64,000 bases of DNA, from contig CAYWZW010000005.1 in assembly GCA_964462945.1 (NCBI GenBank), forward strand, positions 62,001 to 126,000, given 5' to 3'. This document shows, piece after piece, positions 9,252 to 19,130 of the stretch. The position numbers and the translations under genes are program-made. Numbering within the stretch: position 1 is the stretch's first letter; every line of letters starts with the position of its first letter. The notes beneath the pieces were generated by a model, which saw only the letters and a program-made list of their open reading frames with translations, did not search any database and was not told the DNA's origin. This stretch comes from GCA-020343675 sp964462945 (GTDB lineage Bacteria > Planctomycetota > Phycisphaerae > Sedimentisphaerales > Anaerobacaceae).

Positions 9252-10457
9252 TTATCTCTTCGATTTCAGCCGAGCCTTGTACATGCTTGCCACGGTTTCG
9301 AACGAGGATGTGATCGAAAAGGGGCTCTTCTTAACAAGGGCGATGCCTTCTTGTGCGGGTATCCTTTTGCGGACAGCTTCTTCGACCTTGTCGGCCCAGA
9401 CTGAAGGCGATGCCTGCAATGAAACTGTTGTCACGCGTTGAGAAAAGAATTCCGTAAAATCCTTTGTGATTGTATCAGAGCAGACCGTGTAACAGCCGCT
9501 TGCTACTGCCTCCAATCCCACAACGGGCAAGCCTTCAAATAATGAAGGAAGTAAATGGACATCAAAGCCGTGAATCATCAGTGATGGAACATCTTCACAC
9601 AATCCTGGCATAAACACCCGATCCATGAGACCGCGATCGTGGACCATTTGCTCAATAACAGGACGCAACGGTCCGTCACCTGCCATGTAAAGATAGAAGC
9701 GGTCATTGCGTTTGCTGAGTTCATGAAATATCTCGACAAGAAAAGTGTGATTTTTCTGAAGACTTGGTCCCATACTTCCCGCATGACCAATAACTATTTT
9801 ATCCAACGGGATACCATGAGTTTTCCTGAACTCACTGCGCTTACATTTGTTGATCGGTTCGTCAAAACGATCCAACGATATTCCACAAAAAATAGTCATG
9901 CAGCGAGAATCTATATCCCAATACTCGCCTATGAGAAAACGCCCTGCGTCGCTGCTACACGCCACGATATCGGTTGCATATTTTCGAATCCGATAACGAT
10001 TAATGGTCCGAAATCGCAATGACCTGATCGACATCTCTATACCTTTATTCCCACGCGCCAAGACCGTATTGTGACTATGGACCACTCGGACCGGAACACC
10101 GGCCTTGAAAGCCGCCTTCATCATATCGCCCCCGAACTCACTTGTATGACAGTGAAAAACATCATAGCGGTTTTCTTTAAGCACTTGCTCCAGACCAAGT
10201 GGATATCGTCCTAAACCGACCATCGATAATCTCTTTTGTAGTTTGCCAGTTTGAGAGGTATAGAAAATCTCACACCCGTAACTTTTGGCTTCTTCTTCAT
10301 ACACGCCGCCGGGTCTATCCAGAAGAAAATCAAAATGTAGTTCATCTGGATGTTGACGCAAGATGTACATTAACCAGGTTTCAATTCCGCCCCTGTTCAG
10401 ACTGGCAAAGCTATGTAATACACGAATTTGTTTTACTATGGCTTCTATACCTCTCAT
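9252..10457 (-). CDS. Glycosyltransferase family 4 (EpsF-like)
   Basis: A 401-aa GT-B transferase closely resembling EpsF-type enzymes: IRVLHSFASLNRGGIETWLM at residues 11-30, HCHTSEFGGDMMKAA, VVHSHNT, then KIVIGHAGSMGPSLQKNH at the domain hinge, and the donor-binding segment LLPSLFEGLPVVGLEAVASG (20 residues). The start may be M1 or a later codon before KQIRVL; no better Met exists. It follows a gap of 106 bases from the polymerase start and 46 bases from the GT8 stop. Confidence 0.88.
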   Translation of the reverse strand: MRGIEAIVKQIRVLHSFASLNRGGIETWLMYILRQHPDELHFDFLLDRPGGVYEEEAKSYGCEIFYTSQTGKLQKRLSMVGLGRYPLGLEQVLKENRYDVFHCHTSEFGGDMMKAAFKAGVPVRVVHSHNTVLARGNKGIEMSIRSLRFRTINRYRIRKYATDIVACSSDAGRFLIGEYWDIDSRCMTIFCGISLDRFDEPINKCKRSEFRKTHGIPLDKIVIGHAGSMGPSLQKNHTFLVEIFHELSKRNDRFYLYMAGDGPLRPVIEQMVHDRGLMDRVFMPGLCEDVPSLMIHGFDVHLLPSLFEGLPVVGLEAVASGCYTVCSDTITKDFTEFFSQRVTTVSLQASPSVWADKVEEAVRKRIPAQEGIALVKKSPFSITSSFETVASMYKARLKSKR

Positions 10458-10503
10458 TACTTGGGAAATCCGGGATTAGGGATCCCAAAAATCACCTAAG
10501 GTT

Positions 10504-11463
10504 TTATTTGTTGGATGAGATAATCATCCTGATACACCGAATAAACAGCCAGTAAGGGAAAATTTTGTAGGACCACTTAAGCCAAGAGCGTAATTCACTA
10601 TACTTGGGCGCAACGGTCAGCCCCGCCCATGGAGTTTGGTCTTGATATTTTTTGTACGCTTTCTTCAACGGGTGAAAACTACCTTTCACCCAGGGGCGAT
10701 GAACTAACCCAGGAGTCAGGTGGACGAATGCCGGATCGTTCCTCGCTTCTATGATTTCTCTTTCACTGTAATAACCGGACAACCTGTAGTAGGCTACAAG
10801 TTGTTTGTAAGACATAGTAAAAAATGGTGTCATGGCGTTGTAACGGGGATGCAGGATAAACTTAGCACGACACACGCCGTTGATGATACCTTGGTCATGA
10901 TGACAGACATTTCCTTGATACTGTTCAATAAAATCCAAAAATTGTTGTTCCATATTCCTGTCACGCCATTTCCCCAGATCAATCAACAGCATGCCGGAAT
11001 TGAAATACGGATCGTATGCATTTAATCCCACATTGGTTTTATGGGCAATAGTTCCTACGTCAAGCACTCCTGCGATATCACAGTCGCCTATATCCGTCTC
11101 CCAAAGTTCTTTCAAGGAAGATGTTATGATGCTGTCGCAGTCAATATAGATCACCCTCGTGATCTTTTTCGGTAGAATCGAAGGAAGAAAGAGCCGAGTA
11201 TAAAGACTCAACGACTTGGTGGGGACAGTAATTTGCTCCTTGAGCTTTTGCTGAAATATGGAAGTGTCCCAATAGCAAATCTCCCGATGATATCTGCTAA
11301 CCAACTCCTCCAGTATGCGTTTACTCTCATCAGAGATCTGATCATCCAGTATATGGATAACAATCTCCTCAATATCACAGTTGTTTTCTAATAACGATAG
11401 CATCGAAACGCCAGCATAGGGAGCGTAGTTGTCATCTGAAGCGTATGCTACGTGCATTGCCAT
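10504..11463 (-). CDS. Glycosyltransferase family 8
   Basis: A 319-aa retaining GT-A enzyme of the LgtC/GT8 family. It begins MHVAYASDDNYAPYAGVSMLS after a two-residue lead, has the donor/metal motif RVIYIDCDSII near residue 95, and the family's NSGMLLIDLGKWRD and HHDQGIINGV blocks, then HPRYNAM. Typical substrates are UDP-glucose or UDP-galactose. A tail of about 60 residues ends in aromatic and basic residues (WLKWSYKIFPYWLFIRC), suggesting association with the membrane. The gene begins the visibly AT-richer part of the cluster. Confidence 0.88.
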   Translation of the reverse strand: MAMHVAYASDDNYAPYAGVSMLSLLENNCDIEEIVIHILDDQISDESKRILEELVSRYHREICYWDTSIFQQKLKEQITVPTKSLSLYTRLFLPSILPKKITRVIYIDCDSIITSSLKELWETDIGDCDIAGVLDVGTIAHKTNVGLNAYDPYFNSGMLLIDLGKWRDRNMEQQFLDFIEQYQGNVCHHDQGIINGVCRAKFILHPRYNAMTPFFTMSYKQLVAYYRLSGYYSEREIIEARNDPAFVHLTPGLVHRPWVKGSFHPLKKAYKKYQDQTPWAGLTVAPKYSELRSWLKWSYKIFPYWLFIRCIRMIISSNK

Positions 11464-11516
11464 TTTATATCACCTTTCCTATCGCGCTATTATGAGATTT
11501 TATTGCGCGTAGTTTC

Positions 11517-12653
11517 TCAAATGTCACCAAGAGCATTTTTCAAAAACTCAATTGATTTTTTCCGCTCAACTGCTAGAATTGATTCGACATGATCAAAAAT
11601 CATCTGCTTCTCATTGAACGGCTTATTCGATTCATGCAGTCCTTCTTCTAACCTTAGTATGCTTAGAAAATTCCATAACCTTGAAGACATTCGTTTTCGG
11701 GCATTGTGCGAATCAACAATAGAATAAAACGGCTTGTGAAATAGAACGGAAAAGACTGTTCCATGAAATGAATTCGTAATAACACACGAAGCATTTAAGA
11801 TAAGATTTAGAAATTCCAACGGGCCAGCGTCTGCTATATATGTGATTTCTGAAGAAAAAAGACTCCTCACTCTTGAACGCATCACCTCACGACCTCCACC
11901 ACCAACGCAATAAAATGGCAAACCAGAGTATTTACGGAAATCTGCAATCGATTTTTTGGCATTTCCAAAATCTCCTCCCAAAAAGTAACACAGAATATAT
12001 TCTTCACCATTTGTCATTTTGGCTGCCTCATTTGCTAATCTTGTCCAATGGTATCGTGTCAGAAGCAACGTTGGATCTAATACAAGTTCGGCTTTTCGAT
12101 CTGCAACCTCTTCGACTATTTGAGCGCCTTCTTTTTCCCTCACTGAAATGGCATCGAATTTTTGAAGAGATCGTCGGTAGCTATCAACAAATTCCAGAGG
12201 AAGACTTGAAACACCAAAACTTACGGCGTACGATATCCGTTTAGAAGTTTCAGGCACGAAATCTAACCGAAAGGATTCTGGAGAGTTTTTTGCGTCGGGA
12301 TTCCATATCTGATCACTTCCACAAATATATGCGTCGTACCCAGTGCATTTTCTTAGTTCATCATAAGAGTGATAATGTATATCCGAGATTGGAATATATT
12401 TCTTTTTAAAATTACGCGACCTCTTATGTCTTCGGTTTCTATCCCGACCAGTCTTTGTACACAATGACAGAAGGCTTCGTATCACATTTCGTGATTTTGC
12501 TGTTTCTATATCTTTCAAATACCAGTAATCAATGAGTTCGGATGAGTACCCCAATTCTTTAAGGGCATACTGCAACGCATAGGCTTGCAGAAGAGCTCCG
12601 TAGTTCTCATTAATGTGCCATGTTAGAGTACCTATTTTCGCCATTATTTCCAT
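11517..12653 (-). CDS. Polysaccharide pyruvyl transferase family protein
   Basis: A 378-aa member of the long subtype of the polysaccharide pyruvyl transferase family. The N-terminus reads IGTLTWHINENYGALLQAYA, followed by GYDAYICGSDQIWNPD, FRLDFVP, VLDPTLLL and NSFHGTVFSVLFHKPFY, the complete set of conserved blocks. Start could be M1 or the ATG nine bases further in (MAKIGT). It is directly downstream of an FrhB-like iron-sulfur protein, a pairing seen again and again for this subtype in capsule loci. The gene is AT-rich relative to the cluster ends. Confidence 0.85.
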   Translation of the reverse strand: MEIMAKIGTLTWHINENYGALLQAYALQYALKELGYSSELIDYWYLKDIETAKSRNVIRSLLSLCTKTGRDRNRRHKRSRNFKKKYIPISDIHYHSYDELRKCTGYDAYICGSDQIWNPDAKNSPESFRLDFVPETSKRISYAVSFGVSSLPLEFVDSYRRSLQKFDAISVREKEGAQIVEEVADRKAELVLDPTLLLTRYHWTRLANEAAKMTNGEEYILCYFLGGDFGNAKKSIADFRKYSGLPFYCVGGGGREVMRSRVRSLFSSEITYIADAGPLEFLNLILNASCVITNSFHGTVFSVLFHKPFYSIVDSHNARKRMSSRLWNFLSILRLEEGLHESNKPFNEKQMIFDHVESILAVERKKSIEFLKNALGDI

Positions 12654-12917
12654 CCATCATATATCTAATTACGATTCGACAACTACACAGTTTGCAGCCC
12701 AAAACGCTTTGTTTGTAAATATTGGCCATTGTAATAGCGATGACAACTCTATTCACAGGCAACATCATGACGAACCTTGAAAGTAGCTTGCTGATACATT
12801 TCGCACATTCATGGATATAAGAATCCAAACCGAGGACGCTATGCATCTCGATTCGAGAGCATGAAAAACACATCGCCCAACTGGCCCGTCCTTTTCGTAA
12901 AAAACGTTATTTCCTTA

Positions 12918-14345
12918 TCACGTGAAAAATCGATTGTTATTCTCTTTAACGTTCTTTATTTTCGACGCCAATGCAAGCAAAAAATCGTATCCAAACCTCA
13001 TGAAACGTAACCTTCCAAATAGTGGAAACATAATTTTCTTATATTTCCTGTAATCATTTGCTGAGGTGATCCATTTTTCCCGAGAATCCTGAGAAATCCG
13101 CATTGCAATTCTCGCCTGTATTTTTCCCAAGAACGAACCTGACTGCAAAGAAGGCTTGATGCGTCTATACGGAACAACTTTGCCTTTGATTGTTGCCAAA
13201 CCCAATCGGTAAGGTGCGATGTTCCGTTTTAAATTGCAGTTTCCAACTTGACTTCTAATTACCATCTTAATGGAAATCACCTTACAAGAGATATGCTGAC
13301 CTTGTCGAAAAAGGTCAGCAATTTCTGGTGTTCGGCAAATCACAATACTACTTCCTCTCCAATCTTGGCTGTATTCCGGGAGCCATGCATCCATAAATGA
13401 AGCATCAGCACATTCAGAAAAAATATCATCACAATAATCACATCCGTTTAGTGTGAAATGACGGTCGATGTACAAGGAATTGACGCCTTGTGTAAAAAAT
13501 ATGTTTCTATCAGTTGTATTCCCACTTTGATCAACACATTGAAATTGAATTCCGAAGTCAAATGCAGGCCGCAACTTGTCTTTTGTACGGAAATGGACTA
13601 TTTTCATATCATGAGGTTTACCACCACCTAAAGAACAAACCGCTTCCACAAAAAACACACTTTTTCCCTGACCACAGGTTAACCCAAGAACATATCGAAG
13701 TCTTTCTTTCAGTCGGGGTGACATCCTTTGTGCCAATCGTACGGCCTTTGCGACACATGGAAGGGCAACCATTGCATAACGACTATCATTTTCCATGATA
13801 TAACGGATGATCTGACTCGCTTCTACAGGATAGTAACACGAACGAGTGCAGCGGCGCAATTCCTCAACAGAACTACACACTGTAAACCCAAAGAGGGGCT
13901 GTTCATCCGCCCGCGATTCAACACAAATTAGATGATCAACCTTTTTCTGCAAAAGCAGTTGTTCAAGTGTCCACGTCAGCAATCCACCAGATGCCGATTC
14001 AATTCTACGATCATGATCTGTGACGTGTCCCACAAAAGAACAATAATGATAGCCAGTTACCGAATTGTGCTGAATATCTGGGATGACTCCATACCATTCA
14101 GCCGCTAACTCATCTTCGGTAACTACTTCCTGCATGTCGGAAGTAACCGGAATATTTGGGCAAACCGATTTACAGATCTGACATGATTCGCTAAGACAGG
14201 GGGTATCAAGAACCGGATTATACTCTCCGTACTGATTCAACTCCATGCGTAAATGCCGAACTGGGCATACAGATGCACAAATTCCACACCCAATGCAAAG
14301 GTTATTTACTACTGTTGATTCTAAAACCGTTTTCATCTTATTCAT
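12918..14345 (-). CDS. FrhB-like Coenzyme F420 hydrogenase/dehydrogenase beta-subunit family protein with 4Fe-4S domain
   Basis: A 475-aa cytoplasmic iron-sulfur flavoprotein-like protein. The N-terminus holds a ferredoxin module: CIGCGICASVCPV near residue 17-29 and CQICKSVCPN near residue 56-65, giving two 4Fe-4S sites. The FrhB N-terminal domain follows (SASGGLLTWTLEQLL), then CTRSCYYPVEAS, LPCVAKAVRL and a CDYCDDIFSECADAS motif near residue 305. In exopolysaccharide loci such proteins sit beside pyruvyl transferases; their reaction is unknown, and F420 use should not be assumed. Codon use is AT-rich: 12901-12960 has only 16 G/C in 60. Confidence 0.85.
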   Translation of the reverse strand: MNKMKTVLESTVVNNLCIGCGICASVCPVRHLRMELNQYGEYNPVLDTPCLSESCQICKSVCPNIPVTSDMQEVVTEDELAAEWYGVIPDIQHNSVTGYHYCSFVGHVTDHDRRIESASGGLLTWTLEQLLLQKKVDHLICVESRADEQPLFGFTVCSSVEELRRCTRSCYYPVEASQIIRYIMENDSRYAMVALPCVAKAVRLAQRMSPRLKERLRYVLGLTCGQGKSVFFVEAVCSLGGGKPHDMKIVHFRTKDKLRPAFDFGIQFQCVDQSGNTTDRNIFFTQGVNSLYIDRHFTLNGCDYCDDIFSECADASFMDAWLPEYSQDWRGSSIVICRTPEIADLFRQGQHISCKVISIKMVIRSQVGNCNLKRNIAPYRLGLATIKGKVVPYRRIKPSLQSGSFLGKIQARIAMRISQDSREKWITSANDYRKYKKIMFPLFGRLRFMRFGYDFLLALASKIKNVKENNNRFFT

Positions 14346-14691
14346 GTCTATTTCAAGGAGTGGTTTAACGCAAATATGGTCAAATAGAATTATAACATCC
14401 TAAAAACGAGACAATCGTCTTTCTTCGCTCTGAAATGGTTCGAGTAAAATACTGTTCATCCTATCGTTGATGACTATGAATTACTCATGATAAAACCACA
14501 AAGCAAACGAAAGGCAACTTGTGCGAATGGGCTTCAAATAGCACATTCGATAAACACTCAGTTCGCGATGTCAATACTTATATATGTGCCTTTGGGTAAT
14601 AATCATCCATGTTAGAATCTTGCCCGTCACATTTCAGTTCCGCCTCGATTAGGCGAGCCGAAATGATGTGAAATGCGAATTGCTTATTCCA
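14346..14691. other. AT-rich intergenic stretch with an imperfect long hairpin
   Basis: No convincing gene. The stretch separates the FrhB-like gene from the upstream GT2 gene of the same strand and probably holds the promoter for the 10.5-14.3 kb segment. Its end near 14627-14671 contains an imperfect palindrome, listed separately. Confidence 0.5.
14627..14671. terminator. Imperfect stem-loop between two exopolysaccharide transcription segments
   Basis: Outer arms TCACAT (14627-14632) and ATGTGA (14666-14671) enclose TTC/GAA and an inner stem CGCCT-loop-AGGCG. It lies 21 bases past the stop of the GT2 gene. There is no T-run on the minus strand, so it may be an attenuator or processing site rather than a true intrinsic terminator. 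Confidence 0.3.
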
Positions 14692-15762
14692 TCAATACAT
14701 AGCTGCTATTGAGAAGGAAAATATCATTATTAATTGAAGTTGCGATTTTCTCTGTAATATTCTGAAACAACTGCGGGCACAAAACCAGAGGGAACACCAG
14801 ATTTTTGCAAGCCGTGAGCCATGGATCATCTGATAGAAACCACGGGCTCTTCTGTGGAGCGGCCCTTTCGAAGCCACATAAGCCCAATGCTCTTCTCTCA
14901 GGCGATCTTTAACCAATGCCAACACAGTCTCTTTGTGCGACGCATCGACAGTATCGTAAATCCACCAGAAAGAATTTAACTGAAACCGCAAGAACAAATC
15001 CCCATACATCTCAAAAAGATCATGGGAAACTAGAAAATTGCGGATCAGGTCGAAAATGAGAACTCTGTCCAATATGGCACAATCAGTACGACAGGTCGTT
15101 GCAGAAGACAGTATCCGATAATGGTAAAGCCTCTCTGGGAGGATTCCGATATTTTGCGCTAGGAGTATGAATTGCCAATGTACTAGCATATCTTCGTAAA
15201 TCAGTCCTTCGGGAAAAGTAATGTGGTTTGAACTTATAAAATCAGCACGCACAAATTTTGTCCATACTACCCCGTGATGCTCCAACATGGCCCTTTTATT
15301 TAATGGACTAACAGCAGACAGAGAGGATGGTTCTTTACATTCGTTGCAGATGTTAGATTGATCCTCAAATCTCACGAAATCATAAATGACCATGTCGCAT
15401 TGGTGTCGCTCGCAAAAGTCGAATGCCTTTCGGCACAAATCTTTGTCCACATGATCATCCGAATCGACAAAAGCGATATACCTTCCACAGGCAAGCGATA
15501 ACGCAAGATTGCGAGCGACTGCCTGTCCTTCGTTACGTTTGTCAATGACCTTAAACCGTTTGTCCTTTTCAGCATACTCATGCAGGATAGCGAGTGATCT
15601 GTCTTTAGATCCATCATTGACACAAATAACTTCAATTTCAAGCAATGTCTGATTCATTAAGGAATCCAAACACGTGGCAAGATATTTCTCTGTATCGTAG
15701 ACAGGAACAATGATCGACACGCAAACCTTGGGCACTGTATTCATATCACCAAGACCATTCAT
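14692..15762 (-). CDS. Glycosyltransferase family 2
   Basis: A 356-aa GT-A transferase: VCVSIIVPVYDTEKYLATCL from residue 12, VICVNDGSKDRSLAIL, and AFVDSDDHVDKDLC near residue 95 as the metal site, then YEDMLVHWQFIL and a short C-terminal helix region (residues 315-356) with hydrophobic character. Same overall type as the 6.8-kb GT2. A second Met seven codons in (MNTVPK) is an alternative start. It is 9 bases downstream of the pyruvyl transferase gene. Confidence 0.87.
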   Translation of the reverse strand: MNGLGDMNTVPKVCVSIIVPVYDTEKYLATCLDSLMNQTLLEIEVICVNDGSKDRSLAILHEYAEKDKRFKVIDKRNEGQAVARNLALSLACGRYIAFVDSDDHVDKDLCRKAFDFCERHQCDMVIYDFVRFEDQSNICNECKEPSSLSAVSPLNKRAMLEHHGVVWTKFVRADFISSNHITFPEGLIYEDMLVHWQFILLAQNIGILPERLYHYRILSSATTCRTDCAILDRVLIFDLIRNFLVSHDLFEMYGDLFLRFQLNSFWWIYDTVDASHKETVLALVKDRLREEHWAYVASKGPLHRRARGFYQMIHGSRLAKIWCSLWFCARSCFRILQRKSQLQLIMIFSFSIAAMY

Positions 15763-15771
15763 AAAAAAGTA

Positions 15772-16980
15772 TCAATCGCGCGTCACGGCTTCCAACGATT
15801 CTCTGATATAGCGAATTGAATTTTCCCGCTCCTTCGACAAGATTACATCCGCCTTGCTGTAATCCAATACGAATGAATCCGAGGGAGGTGATGCATCGGG
15901 TCGCATCAGTCGGGCTGTGAGACCAAGCATCTCGAGAATGCTATAAATTCGGGTCGCCATTGATGTTTCTCCCGAAGACCCTGGACGTTCAAATACATAA
16001 AACGGCCTCTTGTAGTTGATTGAGAAGATCGTCCCATGAAATGAATCTGTGCAAACACAACTGGCATGCTTGATCAGGCCAACGAACTCGGCTGGCCCCA
16101 CATCATATTTAGAGATTGCGACTAACTTTTCTCTTTCATCTGCCTTAGCGGAGATCAATACGAGGCGATAACCTGTTTCTTCGCTCAGCTTCTGAGAAAA
16201 CTGCCTATACTTGCCTTCCTTCCCAGGCTTTCCCAAATAATAAGCCAGGATATAGGGTTCCTTCATGTCTGGTTCCACAGCGATTTGATCCCATTGTTTG
16301 TGGTCTAAAAGAAGAGTTGGATCTAGAACTATCTCGGCGTCCTTTCCAGTCATCTTTTTGATTAAATCGGCACCCTGTTTTTCCCGTACAGACAGATATG
16401 CAATTCCGTTAAGCAAGGAGGTCATTTCTTCACGCAGTTGTTTAGGGATCACGGGAATCGCAATGCTTGGAGCATAGGAGATTCGTTTCGATTCAGGAGC
16501 AAACTTCAAGAAGTAAGCCGGTTCATTCCGAGCTTGACCGTTAGATTTGCAAATATAAGGATTCCATATCTGATCGCTGCCACAAATAAAGGCGTCATAC
16601 TTAGGCGGAGAATTCTGTATCGCTTCAGTGGATGTGTAATGGTTCTCACTCAGATTGATGTACTGCTCTCTGAAACGGTCGAAATTGCCTTTTCGAAGTC
16701 CTGTTGAGCGATGACCGTGTCGTGGAGGAAGAGCGAGGCCTTGCCGAACAAACAGTTTTAGGTAATGGGGAAAATAGTGGACGTATAGAGGCATTCGAGC
16801 CAATCTTCTTCCGAGAACCTTCGACAAGTGCCCTACCCTTGAGGGCAACGGCGTCGGGTCGAAATCAATAACACGGGAGTCGTAGCCCAATCGGTGAACC
16901 ACTTCCTGCAGCGCATAGGTGAGTAGCGTCCCTCCATAGTTATCCACGTAATGGATCGTAATGATCCCTGCTGTTTTCAT
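15772..16980 (-). CDS. Polysaccharide pyruvyl transferase family protein
   Basis: A 402-aa long-subtype pyruvyl transferase: GIITIHYVDNYGGTLLTYAL at residues 5-24, YDAFICGSDQIWNPYICKS, ISYAPSIAIP, IVLDPTLLLD and TDSFHGTIFSINYKRPFYVF. It is the third member of the family in the cluster and the second of the long type. Three such genes in one locus could mean several ketal-bearing residues in the repeat, or that some members act on other acceptors. The next gene upstream is the flippase (74 bases away). Confidence 0.87.
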   Translation of the reverse strand: MKTAGIITIHYVDNYGGTLLTYALQEVVHRLGYDSRVIDFDPTPLPSRVGHLSKVLGRRLARMPLYVHYFPHYLKLFVRQGLALPPRHGHRSTGLRKGNFDRFREQYINLSENHYTSTEAIQNSPPKYDAFICGSDQIWNPYICKSNGQARNEPAYFLKFAPESKRISYAPSIAIPVIPKQLREEMTSLLNGIAYLSVREKQGADLIKKMTGKDAEIVLDPTLLLDHKQWDQIAVEPDMKEPYILAYYLGKPGKEGKYRQFSQKLSEETGYRLVLISAKADEREKLVAISKYDVGPAEFVGLIKHASCVCTDSFHGTIFSINYKRPFYVFERPGSSGETSMATRIYSILEMLGLTARLMRPDASPPSDSFVLDYSKADVILSKERENSIRYIRESLEAVTRD

Positions 16981-17054
16981 CGGTCAGTCTGTGTCTACCC
17001 AAGAATCGTGAGTTGCACTTGACGCAACATTCATGTCTTACGAGACGGGCATAA

Positions 17055-18626
17055 TCAAGCGGAGATAAGCTTCAGCCTTGCGGCGACTGTTTGCAGCCGA
17101 GCTGGCATCATGCCAACCATAAGACGTCGGTCACTTCCCGGTAATAGGACCCAGACCGCGATCAGACCGACAGTTCCTAAGATGGATCCAAATAATAATA
17201 AATGAGCCCCGGAATGTGAGGGGCTATAGTAAGTAGCAGTATATCCCAGGAGCATTAGCAAGATCATAAGCCCGCATCCCGCAATATAAGGCTTCACGAA
17301 TGAATACCAAGCTAGACGCAGAATCACGGCGGTGTAAATCGGCGTAAAGAGGGCATTTTTGGCGGTCAGGACGACTGCTCCCGCGATCGCCACACCGTAG
17401 ATTCCCCAGCCTGAATACTTCGCTAAGAAAATCGCCAGGATGAAATTGCCGATTCCCATGATAAGGGTGACGAGTCCGGGCCACTTGACCTTGTTGACGG
17501 CGATCTGAATATTGAACAGCGGTGCGACACCCATGTTGATGCCCAGATGGCAGAGCATAATCACCATCAGCGGCCATAGTCCGGCAAATGAATCACCAAG
17601 CCAGAGGCGCAAGAGCGGCTGACTGAACACGCACAAGAGACTGATCGGGATTGCCAAGACAAGAGAGAACACTCGAACCGACAGTTTGCTCAGGCGAATC
17701 AGCCGCTCGATTTCGGAGCGGGCGTAGTAAATCATGATCATCGGGGCGATCACGCCACCGATGACGCTTCCCGTCAGTCGGATGAGATTCGACCACTGGA
17801 GAACAGCGGCGTAGTCGCCCGCTTCCTCTGCGCCGATGAACCGGTTACAAATCCAGATATCGACCCGCAGGAAGAGCAGTGCTCCCAGATGGTTGACGAG
17901 CAACCAGCCGCCCATCGCGGTAAGCTGCCTGACCTTTCGCCAGTCATACGAATGAAGGTCCAGTTTCAGTATCGGGGCGAGCCGCTTTCCGATGATGAGC
18001 GTGCTCAGACAGGCCGTAATGCTTATGGCCAGGTCCACATAGCCCACGTACCGCAACGCAGGGCCGAAAGCAACAAACAGGGTCACAACGCCGGCCACGC
18101 GGAGAACCTGGCGACCGATATCGATGCCGCGCGATATGTCCAGGCGGTTGTTGGCGTAGATCGGCACGCCGAAGACGCTGCAGACAAGATTGACCAGAAA
18201 GCCTATCACACTGCAAACCAGTAATATGATCGAATCTCTGTATAGTTCAGCCGGGATCGCGAAAATCGTATTGGCATAGTAGATGACCAGCCCGAATAGG
18301 GGGACCTGAATGAGCGCAATAGCCAGATACGAGAAGAACGCTGTGTTAAATATGCGATTCGCCTCTTGTGTATCATTTTTTTGGAGTGCAATGGTCAGAA
18401 ATCGGTTCACCGAGACCGAGACGTTGTGCGAGATCAGACTGACGTACTGCGTCATTACGCCCGCGATAGGGATCAGGCCGTATGCAGCACGGCCAAGGTG
18501 GCCGACAAAATATGGGACAAGCCAAATGCCGATGCCGACATGAACAACAAACGATAGAACCTGCAGGGAGAGATTGCGCGGCAGTTGCCTTTTGAATTGT
18601 GCAGTTGTATCAGTCACAGTCTGCAT
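17055..18626 (-). CDS. Oligosaccharide flippase (Wzx-like, MOP superfamily)
   Basis: A 523-aa polytopic protein with about 12-14 hydrophobic helices, the size and layout of Wzx/MATE-fold lipid-linked oligosaccharide flippases. The first helix holds VLSFVVHVGIGIWLVPYFVG, and AAYGLIPIAGVMTQYVSLIS follows, as in many Wzx proteins. It would move the finished undecaprenyl-PP repeat to the periplasmic face for the EpsG-like polymerase. It is the first gene of the minus-strand cluster; upstream lies the start of the accessory island. Confidence 0.88.
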   Translation of the reverse strand: MQTVTDTTAQFKRQLPRNLSLQVLSFVVHVGIGIWLVPYFVGHLGRAAYGLIPIAGVMTQYVSLISHNVSVSVNRFLTIALQKNDTQEANRIFNTAFFSYLAIALIQVPLFGLVIYYANTIFAIPAELYRDSIILLVCSVIGFLVNLVCSVFGVPIYANNRLDISRGIDIGRQVLRVAGVVTLFVAFGPALRYVGYVDLAISITACLSTLIIGKRLAPILKLDLHSYDWRKVRQLTAMGGWLLVNHLGALLFLRVDIWICNRFIGAEEAGDYAAVLQWSNLIRLTGSVIGGVIAPMIMIYYARSEIERLIRLSKLSVRVFSLVLAIPISLLCVFSQPLLRLWLGDSFAGLWPLMVIMLCHLGINMGVAPLFNIQIAVNKVKWPGLVTLIMGIGNFILAIFLAKYSGWGIYGVAIAGAVVLTAKNALFTPIYTAVILRLAWYSFVKPYIAGCGLMILLMLLGYTATYYSPSHSGAHLLLFGSILGTVGLIAVWVLLPGSDRRLMVGMMPARLQTVAARLKLISA

Positions 18627-18902
18627 CGACCATCCGTTCGACTCCGCTCAGGACAGGTTTACTATTGCCTATTGAACATTGACTATTGAGGAACAGCGTC
18701 CGGCTGTTTTTCGCCGTAGTCCGCTTTTCGCCGCCTTCACAAGGGCTGAGGCGGCCAAAAGAAAGGCGCAGGCGAGAGACGATTCGCCGGATTCGCAGGA
18801 GCCGTTGACTTTTGGTGATTGACCGTTGCCATTCTTCGCAGCCCATGCTATAATTCAGCGTGTTGCTGATTGGAACAGTGGCCATTTATTCTTGAGGTTC
18901 GT

Positions 18903-19130
18903 ATGGCATTTACACGAATTACAATTGATCCGGACAAAATGTCGGGAGTCCCATGTGTTCGAGACCTTCGCATGCCCGTGGCGACTGTTGTCGCCATGGT
19001 TGCCGAGGGCATGACCGAAGAGGAAATCCTTCACGCCCATCCCGACCTGGAGCACGAAGATATCCGAGAGGCCTTACTGTACGCCGCCGAAGCCGTGAAA
19101 GAGCGAGCGTTGCCGCTGACGACCGCATGA
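18903..19130 (+). CDS. DUF433 antitoxin-like protein
   Basis: A 75-aa DUF433 protein: the conserved core is RITIDPDKMSGVPCVRDLRM followed by PVATVVAMVAEGMTEEEIL and HPDLEHEDIREALLYAAE, the winged-helix-like layout of this family. The start at 18903 is preferred because the conserved region begins at once; an in-frame ATG 33 bases upstream would only add non-conserved residues. The stop overlaps the next start in ATGA, so the two genes are translationally coupled. DUF433 proteins are usually antitoxins of DUF5615 PIN-like toxins. Confidence 0.88.
   Translation: MAFTRITIDPDKMSGVPCVRDLRMPVATVVAMVAEGMTEEEILHAHPDLEHEDIREALLYAAEAVKERALPLTTA

Noticed and set aside
12610..12873. 87-codon minus-strand frame with several Cys
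   Set aside because: Overlaps the start of the pyruvyl transferase by 44 bases and shows no family; kept as unassigned.
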